Assembly (NCBI GenBank): GCA_052108535.1
Contig: JBQDZM010000004.1
Span: 62,001-126,000 of the forward strand
Length of the DNA stretch: 64,000 bases
Origin: Galactobacter sp052108535
GTDB taxonomy: Bacteria > Actinomycetota > Actinomycetes > Actinomycetales > Micrococcaceae
Direction of reading: 5' to 3'
In this document: piece after piece, positions 8,202 to 17,023 of the stretch
Position numbering within the stretch: position 1 is the first letter of the stretch
Layout of the letters: the number at the start of each line of letters is the position of its first letter
Translations under genes and position numbers: made by a program
Notes under the pieces: model-generated
Databases searched by the model: none
Told to the model about the DNA's origin: nothing
The model's input: only the letters and a program-made list of their open reading frames with translations

Positions 8202-9554
8202 TCAGCTATCGGCCGACGGCTGCGGGGACTCCGGGGCCGCCGCATGGGCGCGGCGCTCTCCCGGACCGTCCACCGTGCGCTTCTCCAGCCGGTTCAGTGC
8301 ACGGCCGGCGGCCTCACGACCGCCCAGACCGAACGCGAGCACCGCCGCGATGGCACCACCGATGACCACCGACCCGAAGGCCAGCTGGATGATGGAGTTC
8401 GCCAGGCCCATGGTCTGCAGACCCATCGCGAAGAACAACACGATGATGACCCACTTGACCACGGTCGCGGCGGCGCCCTTCAAGAACTTTGCGAGCAGGA
8501 TCGCGAAGAGGAAGCCTGCAGCGATCACAGCGGCGCCCAGTGCAACCCGACCGCCCACCTCGAGGACGGTGTTGAGGATGTTCGTGATCTCGTAGAAGCC
8601 CAACAGGTAGGCGGCCATCACGGCGAAGAACAGGATGATGGCGACCAGCACCACGTTGGCCACGTACGGGGCCACGGACTTGCCCTCGCTCAACACACCG
8701 GACTTCTGCAGGGAAGCATCCAGGCCGGATCCGGTCAGGGCGTTCTTGATCAGTCCTGCCACGAAACGTCCCACGACCACGGCCAGGAAGAGCACCAGAC
8801 CGGCGCCCAGGATGTTCGGCAACGCGTTGAACACCGTGGTGAGCACCTGCTGCGCCGGTTCAGACACCGCCTTGATGTCCAGGATTTGCAGGGAGGCGAT
8901 GACCACCACGATCGCGATCACGGCGTAGACGATGCTGCCCACCGTGTTCGCGAGCTTGGACCCCTGCGGGGCAGGGGCAGCCGGTACGCCCGCAGGCTGA
9001 GCCGGAGCGTATCCGGGAGGGGCGGTCTGACCGGCCTGCGGCGCGGCGGACGTCGCGTTCCCCTGAGCGCCGTAACCGGCAAAAGTCGCCTCGGCTTGTG
9101 GCGACGTTTCTTCTGGACCTGCCAGGTCGTTGAGCTGACCGATCCGCTTCTCCAGCTTGGCCGCACTCAGCCCGGTCACCACCAGGGTCCGCAGGATCTT
9201 GGCGATCATCAGACCGATCACCAGCACCAGCAGTGCCCCGGCGAGGTTGGGGATGTAACCGAAGACCGTGTTCAGCAGGCCCTGGATCGGGTCAAGCACC
9301 GAGTTGAGTTGGAACACGGCCAGGATGGCGATCAGGCCGAAGAGCCACACCACCAGGGACAGGATGGAACCCAGCGTGTCGCCCAGGTTCTGTCCCTCCC
9401 CCGCCTGCCGCTGAAGGAACCCGATCTTGTTGGACAGCTTCTTCGCCAGTGATTTGACCACCTTGGCCACGATGATCGTGACGATCAGAATCACGATGGC
9501 GCTGCCGGCTTTCACCGCCATTGAGCCCCAGTCGATAGTGGATAGCGAATCCAT
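8202..9554 (-). CDS. Mechanosensitive-channel-type multi-helix membrane protein (TM_helix repeats)
   Basis: A 450-residue integral membrane protein with about ten helices in two halves. Each half has the conserved TM_helix repeat pattern (PNLAGALLVLVIGLMIAK and PNILGAGLVLFLAVVVGR) seen in small-conductance channel relatives of the CmpX type. A Pro/Ala/Gly-rich cytoplasmic linker (about 150-205) separates the halves, and the C-terminus is charged. The start at 9554 (MDSLSTIDWG) has GAAAGG 6 bases upstream. The likely role is relief of osmotic or membrane tension, inferred from family only. The canonical MscS beta domain is not obvious, so channel activity is unproven. Confidence 0.8.
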   Translation of the reverse strand: MDSLSTIDWGSMAVKAGSAIVILIVTIIVAKVVKSLAKKLSNKIGFLQRQAGEGQNLGDTLGSILSLVVWLFGLIAILAVFQLNSVLDPIQGLLNTVFGYIPNLAGALLVLVIGLMIAKILRTLVVTGLSAAKLEKRIGQLNDLAGPEETSPQAEATFAGYGAQGNATSAAPQAGQTAPPGYAPAQPAGVPAAPAPQGSKLANTVGSIVYAVIAIVVVIASLQILDIKAVSEPAQQVLTTVFNALPNILGAGLVLFLAVVVGRFVAGLIKNALTGSGLDASLQKSGVLSEGKSVAPYVANVVLVAIILFFAVMAAYLLGFYEITNILNTVLEVGGRVALGAAVIAAGFLFAILLAKFLKGAAATVVKWVIIVLFFAMGLQTMGLANSIIQLAFGSVVIGGAIAAVLAFGLGGREAAGRALNRLEKRTVDGPGERRAHAAAPESPQPSADS

Positions 9555-9689
9555 GATCAGCCTTTCGTTAGATTTCAAAACACTGTGACGCTAGCAGCGG
9601 GACGTGTCGAAAAACACCCAAACCAAGGAGATGGACAGCGCATTCCCAGAGAGACATATGTTGGAGAATCCGCCGTCAGGACAACCAAA

Positions 9690-9733
9690 AGGGGCCGTGC
9701 ACACGGGTCCAAGAACCCACGCGCACGACCCCT
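9690..9733 (-). terminator. Rho-independent terminator after the M16 protease gene
   Basis: AGGGGTCGTGC and GCACGGCCCCT (one mismatch) pair on the minus strand and are followed by TTTTGG. The hairpin sits 16 bases after the stop of the protease gene at 9749. Confidence 0.75.
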
Positions 9734-9748
9734 GAACAGGACCGAGAA

Positions 9749-11134
9749 TCAGACCTCGTCGAACGGACCAACCACCACAGCCGTACGTTCGCGCGCGGCC
9801 AGATCCCTCGCCACATCTAGCACCTGCTCAGCCGTCACGGCACGAATCCTCCGCAACGTCTCATCCAGGTCGTGATACTCCCCCGTCACGAGTTCTGCGC
9901 CGCCCAGGCGAGACATCCGCGCGGACGGATCCTCACCGGAGAGCACCCGGGAACCGCACAGGGCACCGATGGCGACCCGCAGCTCGTCCTCGGTGATTCC
10001 GTTGGCTGCCACCTCGTCCAAGATGGTGCCGAGCAGATCCAGCACCTCGCGCGCACGCGCCGGAGAACACCCCGCGTACAACGCGAAGTAGCCTGCATCC
10101 GAATACGCCGAGGCGAACGAGTACGTGGAATACGCCAAACCGCGCTGCTCACGTACCTGCTGGAACAAGCGAGAGGACATCCCCCCACCCAGCACGGTAT
10201 TGAGCACCTGCACGGCATAACGACGCTCATCCTTAGCCGGGTACGCCGGGCAGCCCAACAGGATGTTCGCCTGTTCAACGTCCCGCCGCACCACATGAGT
10301 CCCCGTCACCGCAGTGATCGGGGCGGCCTCGCCGCTGCGCCGCGCGGCAGGCGCGGCTCCCGGCGTCAGCCGCCACCCGCCGTCGGCCAGTGCTTGTTCC
10401 ACGGCTGCGCACACGGCCTCGTGATCCACCGCGCCCGCGGCGGTCACCACCAGGTTCTCAGGGCGGTAATGCAGATCGCGATGCCCGCGCACAGAATCCG
10501 CCCGCGTGGCCAGGATGTCCTCCGGCGTACCGCCGATGGGACGACCCAACACGTGATCTCCCAACACCAACTGCGCAAAACGCTCGTGAGCCACATCGGT
10601 GGGATCGTCGGCATCCATCGCCAACTCCTCCAGGATCACCCCACGCTCCTGCTCCAGGTCGGCATCATCCAACCGCGCAGAGGTCACCATGTCACCGATG
10701 GTCGCAATCGCCATCGGCACATCCGTGCCCAGCACCCGCGCGTAATAGCAGGTGGTCTCCTTCGCGGTCGCCGCATTGGACTCCCCACCCACCTCGTCAA
10801 ACACCAACGCGATGTCCAACGCGGATCGGGTCGGCGTCCCCTTGAACAACAAGTGCTCAAGGAAATGCGTGGACCCGTGCATGCCGGGTTCCTCGTCACG
10901 CGAACCCACGCCAACCCAGAAACCCACCGTGGCGGACAACACGCCAGGCATGGACTCCGTCAACACACGAACGCCGCCAGGCAACACACTGCGACGCACC
11001 ACGGCGCCGTCCTCATGCTTCAGCAGGACCGAATCGTCACCGGAAAGCGCGCGAGCGCGCCCACCATCACAGTGGGCGCGCTCGTCGCTACCGAGGACCC
11101 CGGACCCATTCAAGGGCAAAGGGATCACAGCCAT
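9749..11134 (-). CDS. pepR: M16 family zinc peptidase (mitochondrial-processing-peptidase-like)
   Basis: A 461-residue inverted-zincin protease. The HFLEH zinc motif near residue 80 is the HxxEH signature, and the downstream glutamate in ATAKETTCYY fits the third ligand. The C-terminal half carries the paired, inactive M16 fold with the conserved RGLAYS segment. In Actinobacteria this gene regularly follows pnp, as here. The ATG at 11134 is 1 base after the pnp stop, so the two are coupled; a longer upstream frame would overlap the end of pnp and has no family support. The substrate is unknown. Confidence 0.93.
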   Translation of the reverse strand: MAVIPLPLNGSGVLGSDERAHCDGGRARALSGDDSVLLKHEDGAVVRRSVLPGGVRVLTESMPGVLSATVGFWVGVGSRDEEPGMHGSTHFLEHLLFKGTPTRSALDIALVFDEVGGESNAATAKETTCYYARVLGTDVPMAIATIGDMVTSARLDDADLEQERGVILEELAMDADDPTDVAHERFAQLVLGDHVLGRPIGGTPEDILATRADSVRGHRDLHYRPENLVVTAAGAVDHEAVCAAVEQALADGGWRLTPGAAPAARRSGEAAPITAVTGTHVVRRDVEQANILLGCPAYPAKDERRYAVQVLNTVLGGGMSSRLFQQVREQRGLAYSTYSFASAYSDAGYFALYAGCSPARAREVLDLLGTILDEVAANGITEDELRVAIGALCGSRVLSGEDPSARMSRLGGAELVTGEYHDLDETLRRIRAVTAEQVLDVARDLAARERTAVVVGPFDEV

Positions 11135-11135
11135 A

Positions 11136-13358
11136 TCAGGCCTCGGACGCCTCGTCCTCGTCCACGACCGGAGCCAGGGACAGCTTGCCGCGGTCGTCCA
11201 CCTTGGTGATCTCCACCTGGATCTTCTGACCCACGGACACCACATCCTCGACGTCCTCGATGCGCTGACCGCCGTTGAGCTTGCGCATCGCGGTGATGTG
11301 CAGCAGGCCGTCCTTGCCCGGGGTCAGGGAGATGAAGGCACCGAAGCTGGTGATCTTCACGACGGTACCCAGGTAGCGCTCGCCGACCTCAGGAACCTGC
11401 GGGTTCGCGATGGCGTTCACGGCGGAGCGGGCAGCGTCAGCGGCCTCACCGGAGGTGGCGCCGATCAGCACGGTGCCGTCATCCTCGATGCTGATGTCGG
11501 CTCCGGTGTCCTCCTGGATCTGGTTGATCATCTTGCCCTTGGGGCCAATGACCTCGCCGATCTTGTCCACGGGGATCTTCACGGAGATGATCCGGGGGGC
11601 GTACTGGGACATCTCATCGGGGGCGTCGATCACGGAGGTGATGACGTCCAGGATGTGCAGGCGAGCCTCGCGGGCCTGCTTCAGGGCGGCGGCCAGCACG
11701 GAGGCCGGGATGCCGTCCAACTTGGTGTCCAGCTGGATCGCGGTGACGAACTCAGAGGTACCTGCGACCTTGAAGTCCATGTCACCCATGGCGTCCTCTG
11801 CACCCAGGATGTCGGTCAGGGCCGCGTAGCGGGTCTGACCGTCAACGGTGTCGGAAACCAGGCCCATGGCGATACCGGCCACGGGAGCCTTCAGCGGCAC
11901 ACCTGCGTTGTACATCGACAGCGTGGAGGCGCAGACGGAACCCATGGAGGTGGAGCCGTTGGAGCCAAGAGCCTCGGAGACCTGGCGGATGGCGTAGGGG
12001 AACTCCTCGCGGGAGGGAAGCACGGGCTCCAGCGCGGCCTCGGCCAGGTGGCCGTGACCGATCTCGCGGCGCTTCGGGGAGCCAACGCGGCCGGTCTCAC
12101 CGGTGGAGAACGGCGGGAAGTTGTAGTGGTGCATGTAGCGCTTCGCCTTCACGGGGGAAAGCGAATCGATCTGCTGCTCCATCTTGAGCATGTTCAAGGT
12201 GGTGACGCCCATGATCTGGGTCTCGCCACGCTCGAAGATCGCGGACCCGTGCACGCGGGGCAGGACCTCGACCTCGGCCAGCAGACGGCGAATGTCGGTG
12301 AGGCCACGGCCGTCGATGCGGACCTGATCGGTCAGGATGCGCTGGCGCACCACATGCTTGGTGACGGCGCCCAGGGCCTTGGAGATCTCTCCCTCGCGGC
12401 CTGCGAACTCGGCACCCTCGCCTGCAAGCTTCTCCAGGACCTCTGCCTTGTACTCGGAGTCCGCTGCGTCGCGATCCTGCTTGTCGGCGATCGAGTAGAT
12501 CTCCTTGAGCTTGTCTGCGGCGATGGCCTCGACTGCGGCGTAGGCGTCGTCCTGGAAGTCCTTGAAGATCGGGAACTCGCGGGCCGGCTTGGCGGCGCGG
12601 GAAGCCAGGTCAGCCTGAGCCTCAACCAGCGTGCGGATAAAGGGCTTGGCGGCCTCTAGGCCCTCTGCCACGACCTCTTCGGTGGGAGCCTGAGCGCCCT
12701 GGTTCTTGACCAGGTCCCAGGAGTTCTCGGTGGCGAAGGCTTCCACCATCATGATGGCGATGTCGTCACCGGCAATGCGGCCGGCCACGGCCATGTTGAA
12801 CACGGCCTTCTCTAGCTGCGTCTTGGTGGGGAAAGCCACCCACTGGGCACCCTGGCCGTCATCCACCAGCGCCACGCGGACGCCACCGATGGGGCCGGAG
12901 AACGGCAGACCGGAGAGCTGCGTGGACATCGAGGCGGCGTTGATGGCCACGACGTCGTAGTAGTCGTCGGGGTTCATGGACGTCACGGTGATGACGACCT
13001 GGACCTCGTTGCGCAGGCCCTTCACGAAGGTGGGGCGCAGCGGGCGGTCCAGCAGGCGGCAAGCAAGGATGGCGTCGGTGGAGGGGCGGCCCTCACGACG
13101 GAAGAAGGAGCCGGGGATGCGGCCGGCGGCGTACATGCGCTCTTCCACATCCACGGTCAGCGGGAAGAAGTCGAAGCCCTCGCGGGGGTGCTTGCCTGCG
13201 GTGGTCGCGGCGAGCATCGAGGTGTCATCATCCAGCAGGACGAAAGCGGAGCCGGCGGCCTGCTTGGCGACGCGGCCGGTCTCGAAACGGATGGTGCGGG
13301 AGCCGAAGCGACCGTTGTCGATCACTGCTTCGGAGAACTGGAGATCGGGACCCTCCAT
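11136..13358 (-). CDS. pnp: Polyribonucleotide nucleotidyltransferase
   Basis: A 740-residue PNPase, the 3'-5' phosphorolytic exonuclease of mRNA decay. The domains run in order: two RNase PH domains with the helical linker between them, a KH domain (GEVIGPKGKMINQIQ, about residue 610), and an S1 domain (TSFGAFISLTPGKDGLLHIT, about 680). The C-terminus is acidic. AGGAGG 7 bases before the ATG supports the start. It is followed immediately by the M16 protease gene and preceded by rpsO, the standard actinobacterial order. Confidence 0.97.
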   Translation of the reverse strand: MEGPDLQFSEAVIDNGRFGSRTIRFETGRVAKQAAGSAFVLLDDDTSMLAATTAGKHPREGFDFFPLTVDVEERMYAAGRIPGSFFRREGRPSTDAILACRLLDRPLRPTFVKGLRNEVQVVITVTSMNPDDYYDVVAINAASMSTQLSGLPFSGPIGGVRVALVDDGQGAQWVAFPTKTQLEKAVFNMAVAGRIAGDDIAIMMVEAFATENSWDLVKNQGAQAPTEEVVAEGLEAAKPFIRTLVEAQADLASRAAKPAREFPIFKDFQDDAYAAVEAIAADKLKEIYSIADKQDRDAADSEYKAEVLEKLAGEGAEFAGREGEISKALGAVTKHVVRQRILTDQVRIDGRGLTDIRRLLAEVEVLPRVHGSAIFERGETQIMGVTTLNMLKMEQQIDSLSPVKAKRYMHHYNFPPFSTGETGRVGSPKRREIGHGHLAEAALEPVLPSREEFPYAIRQVSEALGSNGSTSMGSVCASTLSMYNAGVPLKAPVAGIAMGLVSDTVDGQTRYAALTDILGAEDAMGDMDFKVAGTSEFVTAIQLDTKLDGIPASVLAAALKQAREARLHILDVITSVIDAPDEMSQYAPRIISVKIPVDKIGEVIGPKGKMINQIQEDTGADISIEDDGTVLIGATSGEAADAARSAVNAIANPQVPEVGERYLGTVVKITSFGAFISLTPGKDGLLHITAMRKLNGGQRIEDVEDVVSVGQKIQVEITKVDDRGKLSLAPVVDEDEASEA

Positions 13359-13631
13359 GGGGTTCCTCCTAAATCTGGTTCTGGACCGGGCCTGAGGCTA
13401 GAGCCCACGCCCGTCCTTATCAGCCGCGGTGTCAGACGCGGGTGCTCGATCGAGGCCCACGGGGGCAGCTGCTCCCGGAGGCCACTACCGAGGACCGCAC
13501 GTGATCACGGGTCCGCTGTGGTGGCGATGTGGACGGTGTGGGTTCAGGACCCTGGCACCGGTATGGAATTCGTGGTTTCAGCGTCCCCGGGTGGGAACGC
13601 TGCGGGCGTCGTCTCCCGACGGGCCCGTGGT
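13359..13631 (-). other. pnp leader region
   Basis: About 270 bp between the rpsO terminator and the pnp start holds no gene. GC-rich self-complementary stretches (for example around 13455-13490) could form stems like those through which pnp transcripts are autoregulated in other bacteria, but I see no specific conserved site or promoter. Confidence 0.4.
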
Positions 13632-13692
13632 ACTGATCCGGGTGGTGCCTCCGTGCCTTCAATGAAGGCCGGCAGGCACCACCCGAATCAGT
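13632..13692 (-). terminator. Long hairpin after rpsO
   Basis: A 19-bp stem (13632-13650 with 13674-13692, one mismatch) closes a loop that itself contains GCCTTC/GAAGGC. It begins 7 bases past the rpsO stop. There is no clear U-tract, so it may terminate or protect a 3' end. Confidence 0.65.
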
Positions 13693-13698
13693 GGGACC

Positions 13699-13968
13699 TC
13701 ACTTACGCAGGCCCAAACGCTCGATCAGGGAGCGGTAACGCTCGATGTCGGTGTTCTTGAGGTAGCCGAGCATGCGACGACGACGACCAACCATGGCCAT
13801 CAGGCCGCGGCGGGTGTGGTGATCGTGCTTGTGCTCCTTGAGGTGCTCCGTGAGGTCGGAGATGCGGCGGGAAAGCACCGCGATCTGCACCTCGGGAGAG
13901 CCGGTGTCACCCTCGTGGGTGGCGTATTCCTTGATGATCTCCTGCTTGATCGCCTGATCAAGAGCCAT
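13699..13968 (-). CDS. rpsO: 30S ribosomal protein S15
   Basis: An 89-residue primary 16S rRNA-binding protein of the small-subunit platform. The sequence contains the family core GDTGSPEVQIA, LTEHLKEHKHDHHTRRGL and a C-terminus ending RLGLRK, and the length is canonical. AAGGAG upstream fixes the ATG at 13968; an apparent 12-residue extension is not needed. It lies upstream of pnp as in most bacteria. A small inverted repeat in its leader (14012-14030) could take part in S15 autoregulation. Confidence 0.97.
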   Translation of the reverse strand: MALDQAIKQEIIKEYATHEGDTGSPEVQIAVLSRRISDLTEHLKEHKHDHHTRRGLMAMVGRRRRMLGYLKNTDIERYRSLIERLGLRK

Positions 13969-14373
13969 GAGATAACTCCTTGTGAAGAGTTGTACCGCGT
14001 CCATGAAACCTTGACCCCTTAGAAGGGTCAGGGCGGGTGGCGCAACCGCGGACTGCAGCGCACACCGGGAACAAGTCTAGCCTCTTAGCGCCTGTGGCGC
14101 AGGGAACTGTGCCCGACGTCGCGTGCTTGGGTTGGTTTCGCCCGCCGGCTGCCGCGCGAACCACCTGATTCCTGGCTTGGTGGACGCTTAACGGTCGGTG
14201 CCGCAGCAATTGGGAGTTCGTACCGCAGGACGAATGTCTAGTGCAGGTTCAGACGCGCCATATGGACCTGCATTGGAATTTGAGCCTGCAATAGCGCACC
14301 GTCTTCATGCTCTAGCAACTCGGCATCGCGTTCTTACCGGCCCAGACGGTGTTTCGAGCTTCGCCGTACCCAT
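13969..14373. other. Intergenic region between rpsO and vapBC
   Basis: About 400 bp with no gene I can support. It must hold the rpsO promoter and leader on the minus strand. Near 14012-14030, TGACCC(C)TT and AAGGGTCA can pair just upstream of the rpsO ribosome-binding site. A second weak inverted repeat (TGCAGGT and ACCTGCA, about 14243-14272) lies nearer vapB. The stretch from about 14200 looks less GC-rich than its surroundings. Confidence 0.4.
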
Positions 14374-14394
14374 ATGGGTGCATATTGCACCCAT
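14374..14394 (+). promoter_or_regulatory. Perfect palindrome upstream of vapB, likely autorepression operator
   Basis: ATGGGTGCA and TGCACCCAT are perfect inverted arms separated by TAT, 18 bases before the vapB ATG. VapB/VapC complexes usually repress their own promoter at such palindromes. The position fits; binding is inferred. Confidence 0.6.
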
Positions 14395-14412
14395 ACGGAG
14401 TACGCTCCGGCC

Positions 14413-14652
14413 ATGAGCAAGGTACTTCAGATTCGCGACCTCCCCGACGACCTCCACGCGTCGCTGACGCGGGCTGCCGCACGCCACGGCATGTCCTTAA
14501 CCGCGTATGCGCGCAAGGAACTCGAGGAAGCGGTGAGGCTTGATGAATCCATGGAGCACAATCGGGCCGTGATCGAGGCTTCTCAGGACACGATGACGAG
14601 TGTCGTCACGCGGGAACAGATTCTTGATGCCATCGCTGACGGTCGTCGCTGA
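14413..14652 (+). CDS. vapB: VapB/FitA-type antitoxin
   Basis: A 79-residue antitoxin with an N-terminal ribbon-helix-helix: VLQIRDLPDDLHASLTRAAA followed by SLTAYARKEL is typical of FitA/VapB proteins that pair with PIN toxins. The C-terminal 35 residues would wrap the toxin. The stop overlaps the vapC start by one base (TGATG), so the pair is coupled. A shorter start than the first in-frame ATG at 14374 was chosen, because the earlier one lies inside the palindromic operator. Confidence 0.85.
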   Translation: MSKVLQIRDLPDDLHASLTRAAARHGMSLTAYARKELEEAVRLDESMEHNRAVIEASQDTMTSVVTREQILDAIADGRR

Positions 14653-15029
14653 TGCGAGTCGTCGATGCCGGTGTCGTCGTGGAGGTGCTGACCGGCGCCT
14701 CCACTGTCAGCGCACTGGGCCACGAGCCGTTAGCGGCTCCGCACCTCCTGGACTCCGAGGTCATGAACGTCCTACGCAACCTTGAGCGACGTCATGCCGT
14801 TACCGCGGTGGAGTCGACGACCCGGGTCGCCGCCTTCGAAGCACTACAGATCCGCCGCTTTCCCGCAGCACCACTGCGCCGCCGCATCTGGGAACTTCGA
14901 CACAGCGTCTCGGCGTACGACGCCACCTACATAGCGCTAGCGGAATCATTGAAGGTCACCGAGTTCCTGACTACGGATGCTCGCTTGGCCCGAGCGATCG
15001 GACCTCGATGCACCATCAGGGTCCTGTAG
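14652..15029 (+). CDS. vapC: VapC-type PIN-domain ribonuclease toxin
   Basis: A 125-residue PIN domain. The acidic active-site residues are in place: Asp5 (VVDAG), Glu near 36 (DSEVMNVL), Asp near 90 (AYDATYIALAE) and Asp near 108 (TTDARL). PIN toxins of this family cleave tRNA or rRNA; the target here is unknown. It is translated from an ATG that overlaps the antitoxin stop. The whole module sits in an accessory pocket between rpsO and ribF and appears intact. Confidence 0.88.
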   Translation: MRVVDAGVVVEVLTGASTVSALGHEPLAAPHLLDSEVMNVLRNLERRHAVTAVESTTRVAAFEALQIRRFPAAPLRRRIWELRHSVSAYDATYIALAESLKVTEFLTTDARLARAIGPRCTIRVL

Positions 15030-15127
15030 TCGCGACCGCCGCCCAGAACCGTCAGGTTCAACAGCCGCTACTACGTCGGCGCGACCAGCGCGTGAATGAG
15101 CCGGACTGCTTGATGTGACGACCCTGC

Positions 15128-15817
15128 TCAGCCGCGACGACGTTCCAGAGCCTCGTGAAGAGCCTGATTGAGACTGTCCGGGTCAACATTGACGAAGTGG
15201 GTAGATCCTCTGTCACCGGCCTGGGCGTCGTTGTCCTCCAGTCGGCGCAGCGCCGGATACAACAGGGCATCGATCCCGTCCTCGCTCACCGTAATGGCCC
15301 GGGTTCTGGCGTGGGCGAACACGTACGGGTCAATGCGGGACCAATCGATGATCCACCCGGCTTGCTCCGCCAGCTGGTTGAAGAAGATGAATTGCGAGCG
15401 GGTGTTCACATCGCGGAACGGGTGAATGGCCGTCGTCTCACCCCACACCCAAGCCAGGGCTTGCGAAAACTCGTCCCGGCTCAGGTTCTTCAAATAGCTT
15501 TGCCCGGCCAAGCTGCCAAAGACCCGGTCGGTTTCAGGCCGAATGAACTCAGGACGGCAGTGGGCAATCCCCGTACCACCCGGCCCAGTATCCGTGTCCC
15601 TGAGCTGACCGCCCCAAGCGTAGAAGCCCTCGACAAGTGCTGCATGAATGGCCTGGAGGTGCCCAAGGTCGAAGTCGCCATCGACGGGACGTACTTTGAG
15701 CGCGGACATGCGGCTCTCAACCACTCGTCGTTCAGCGGCCTTCCAAAGGGACCTTTGCGTGTACCCACGAAGGTTCACCAAGACTTCGTTGCCGGGATAG
15801 GTGTAGTGATCTGGCAT
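15128..15817 (-). CDS. Fic-domain protein with a variant active-site loop (toxin of a VbhA-type pair)
   Basis: A 229-residue Fic protein. The N-terminal YTYPG and RSLWKAAERRVVESRM segments and the all-helical core match small class I Fic toxins of the VbhT/FicT kind, which AMPylate targets such as DNA gyrase. The active-site loop is HPFRDVNTRSQF (about residues 131-142), where the classical motif is HPFx[D/E]GNGR: His, Phe, Asp, Asn and Arg are kept, but both glycines are replaced (Val, Thr). It follows a VbhA-like antitoxin gene by 9 bases. Whether the variation changes or abolishes transfer chemistry cannot be told from sequence. Confidence 0.85.
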   Translation of the reverse strand: MPDHYTYPGNEVLVNLRGYTQRSLWKAAERRVVESRMSALKVRPVDGDFDLGHLQAIHAALVEGFYAWGGQLRDTDTGPGGTGIAHCRPEFIRPETDRVFGSLAGQSYLKNLSRDEFSQALAWVWGETTAIHPFRDVNTRSQFIFFNQLAEQAGWIIDWSRIDPYVFAHARTRAITVSEDGIDALLYPALRRLEDNDAQAGDRGSTHFVNVDPDSLNQALHEALERRRG

Positions 15818-15826
15818 AGCTGTCAG

Positions 15827-16039
15827 TCATTCGTGCAGCCGACCGGCCTGAAACGCAGCTTCCAGTTCCTTGAGTCCGTCCTCAATCGCCTCATCCGCCG
15901 TGATCTCACCGGCCAGAATTCGCCGTGCCGCTTCGCGGTCAGCGTCGGTAGGCGCCTCACCTGCCATGCGTTGACCAGCGTCGATCGCCGTCACCTGTCG
16001 GTCGATCCATGCTTTCGACCGTGCCGTTGTTGTCCCCAT
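15827..16039 (-). CDS. VbhA-like antitoxin, inhibitory motif altered
   Basis: A 70-residue helical protein upstream of the Fic gene. Its layout (helix with QRMAG, then EAARRILAGEITADEAIEDGL) aligns with VbhA-type antitoxins, whose second helix supplies the inhibitory motif [S/T]xxxE[G/N]. Here the equivalent positions read G22-Q-R-M-A26-G27, so both the Ser/Thr and the inhibitory Glu are missing. A strong AGGAGG site precedes the ATG. It probably forms an operon with fic; a role in inhibition by another route, or loss of inhibition, are both open. Confidence 0.7.
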   Translation of the reverse strand: MGTTTARSKAWIDRQVTAIDAGQRMAGEAPTDADREAARRILAGEITADEAIEDGLKELEAAFQAGRLHE

Positions 16040-16079
16040 GACGTTTCCTCCTAGGCCTGCAGGTTGCGCACGATCCTAC

Positions 16080-16096
16080 CGCTGGAGCTTCCAGCG
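16080..16096 (-). promoter_or_regulatory. Palindrome upstream of the vbhA-like gene
   Basis: CGCTGGA and TCCAGCG flank a GCT spacer, 41-57 bases upstream of the antitoxin start. The position fits an operator or a small hairpin in the leader. No other evidence. Confidence 0.35.
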
Positions 16097-16168
16097 TGCC
16101 GCGCCTATCCACAGCGTGATTCATCCACATCATGGTTGGCCCACATCGCAGCCGCGATGCGTCGGGCT

Positions 16169-17023
16169 TCAGTTGACCTGGTACCGGACGGCCAGAGTGT
16201 CGTAGGGCAACTCGACGTGCTGCCCGGGTGCGTACCCCAGGTGCTCGTAGAGGTACCAAGCAAGATTGGCGTCCACCTTCTCCCGCACCGAGGCCGAGGA
16301 CTTCAACCAATACGAGCGCGAGTGACACAGTTGCACCAGAACCTCCGGCGTCACCGCGTCCGACCACCCGGCGTGACGGACGGTGGCGGGGCCGAACCCT
16401 TCCCCCACCCGAGCCGCCGTGTCCGGGTCCCGCTGCACATCACCGGAGTGCATGATGCGCGCCAACCGGTGCACCCACGGCACCGTCACGTCGAGTTGAT
16501 TCCAGACCAGCCCAAGCACTCCCCCGGGTCGCAACAACCGGCGAATCTCAGCGGAGGCGGCGTCCCGGTCCATCCAGTGCCAGGCCTGCGCCACGGTCAC
16601 GAGGTCGAATCCGTCAGTCTCCAGTCCGGTGTCTTCGGCGCTCGTCCCGGACACACTCACCTGCGGCAGGTTCTGCACCAGCACCTCTCGCATGGACGCT
16701 GAGGGTTCCACTGCCGCGACGTCAAGGTCGGCCGCCACGAGGTCGCGCGTGTACAACCCGGTTCCTGCACCCAGGTCCAATGCCCGACGGCGCGGCGCGG
16801 CTTCCGCCGCAGCCCCACCACGGCCTTCACGACCAAGGCTTTTACGACCGAGGCCGTCCAGAAAGAAGTCGGTGACCCACCCGGGATAGCCGGGGCGGAC
16901 GGCGTCGTAGTCGCTCCCTGCGCGGGCGAAGGACGCCCCGGCGGCCCGCCGCGCGTCGTCGGACATTTTGGCCTGTCCAGACGGCAAGTTGGGGACGGGC
17001 GGGTGCTCCCCCGGCCGACTCAT
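16169..17023 (-). CDS. Class I SAM-dependent methyltransferase
   Basis: A 284-residue methyltransferase of the type 11 group. Motif I is ALDLGAGTGLY (about residue 80), the acidic residue of motif II is in VAAVEPS, and the post-motif FDLVTVAQAWHWM is typical of this group. The C-terminal part is less conserved and the substrate unknown. Its start overlaps the ribF stop by 4 bases (ATGA), so it is the last gene of the ribF run. A Gly/Ala/Arg-rich insert (about 60-78) precedes motif I. Confidence 0.85.
   Translation of the reverse strand: MSRPGEHPPVPNLPSGQAKMSDDARRAAGASFARAGSDYDAVRPGYPGWVTDFFLDGLGRKSLGREGRGGAAAEAAPRRRALDLGAGTGLYTRDLVAADLDVAAVEPSASMREVLVQNLPQVSVSGTSAEDTGLETDGFDLVTVAQAWHWMDRDAASAEIRRLLRPGGVLGLVWNQLDVTVPWVHRLARIMHSGDVQRDPDTAARVGEGFGPATVRHAGWSDAVTPEVLVQLCHSRSYWLKSSASVREKVDANLAWYLYEHLGYAPGQHVELPYDTLAVRYQVN

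Noticed and set aside
10752..12659. Plus-strand frame of over 600 codons opposite pnp
   Set aside because: Antisense shadow of a conserved gene; no start signal or family match.
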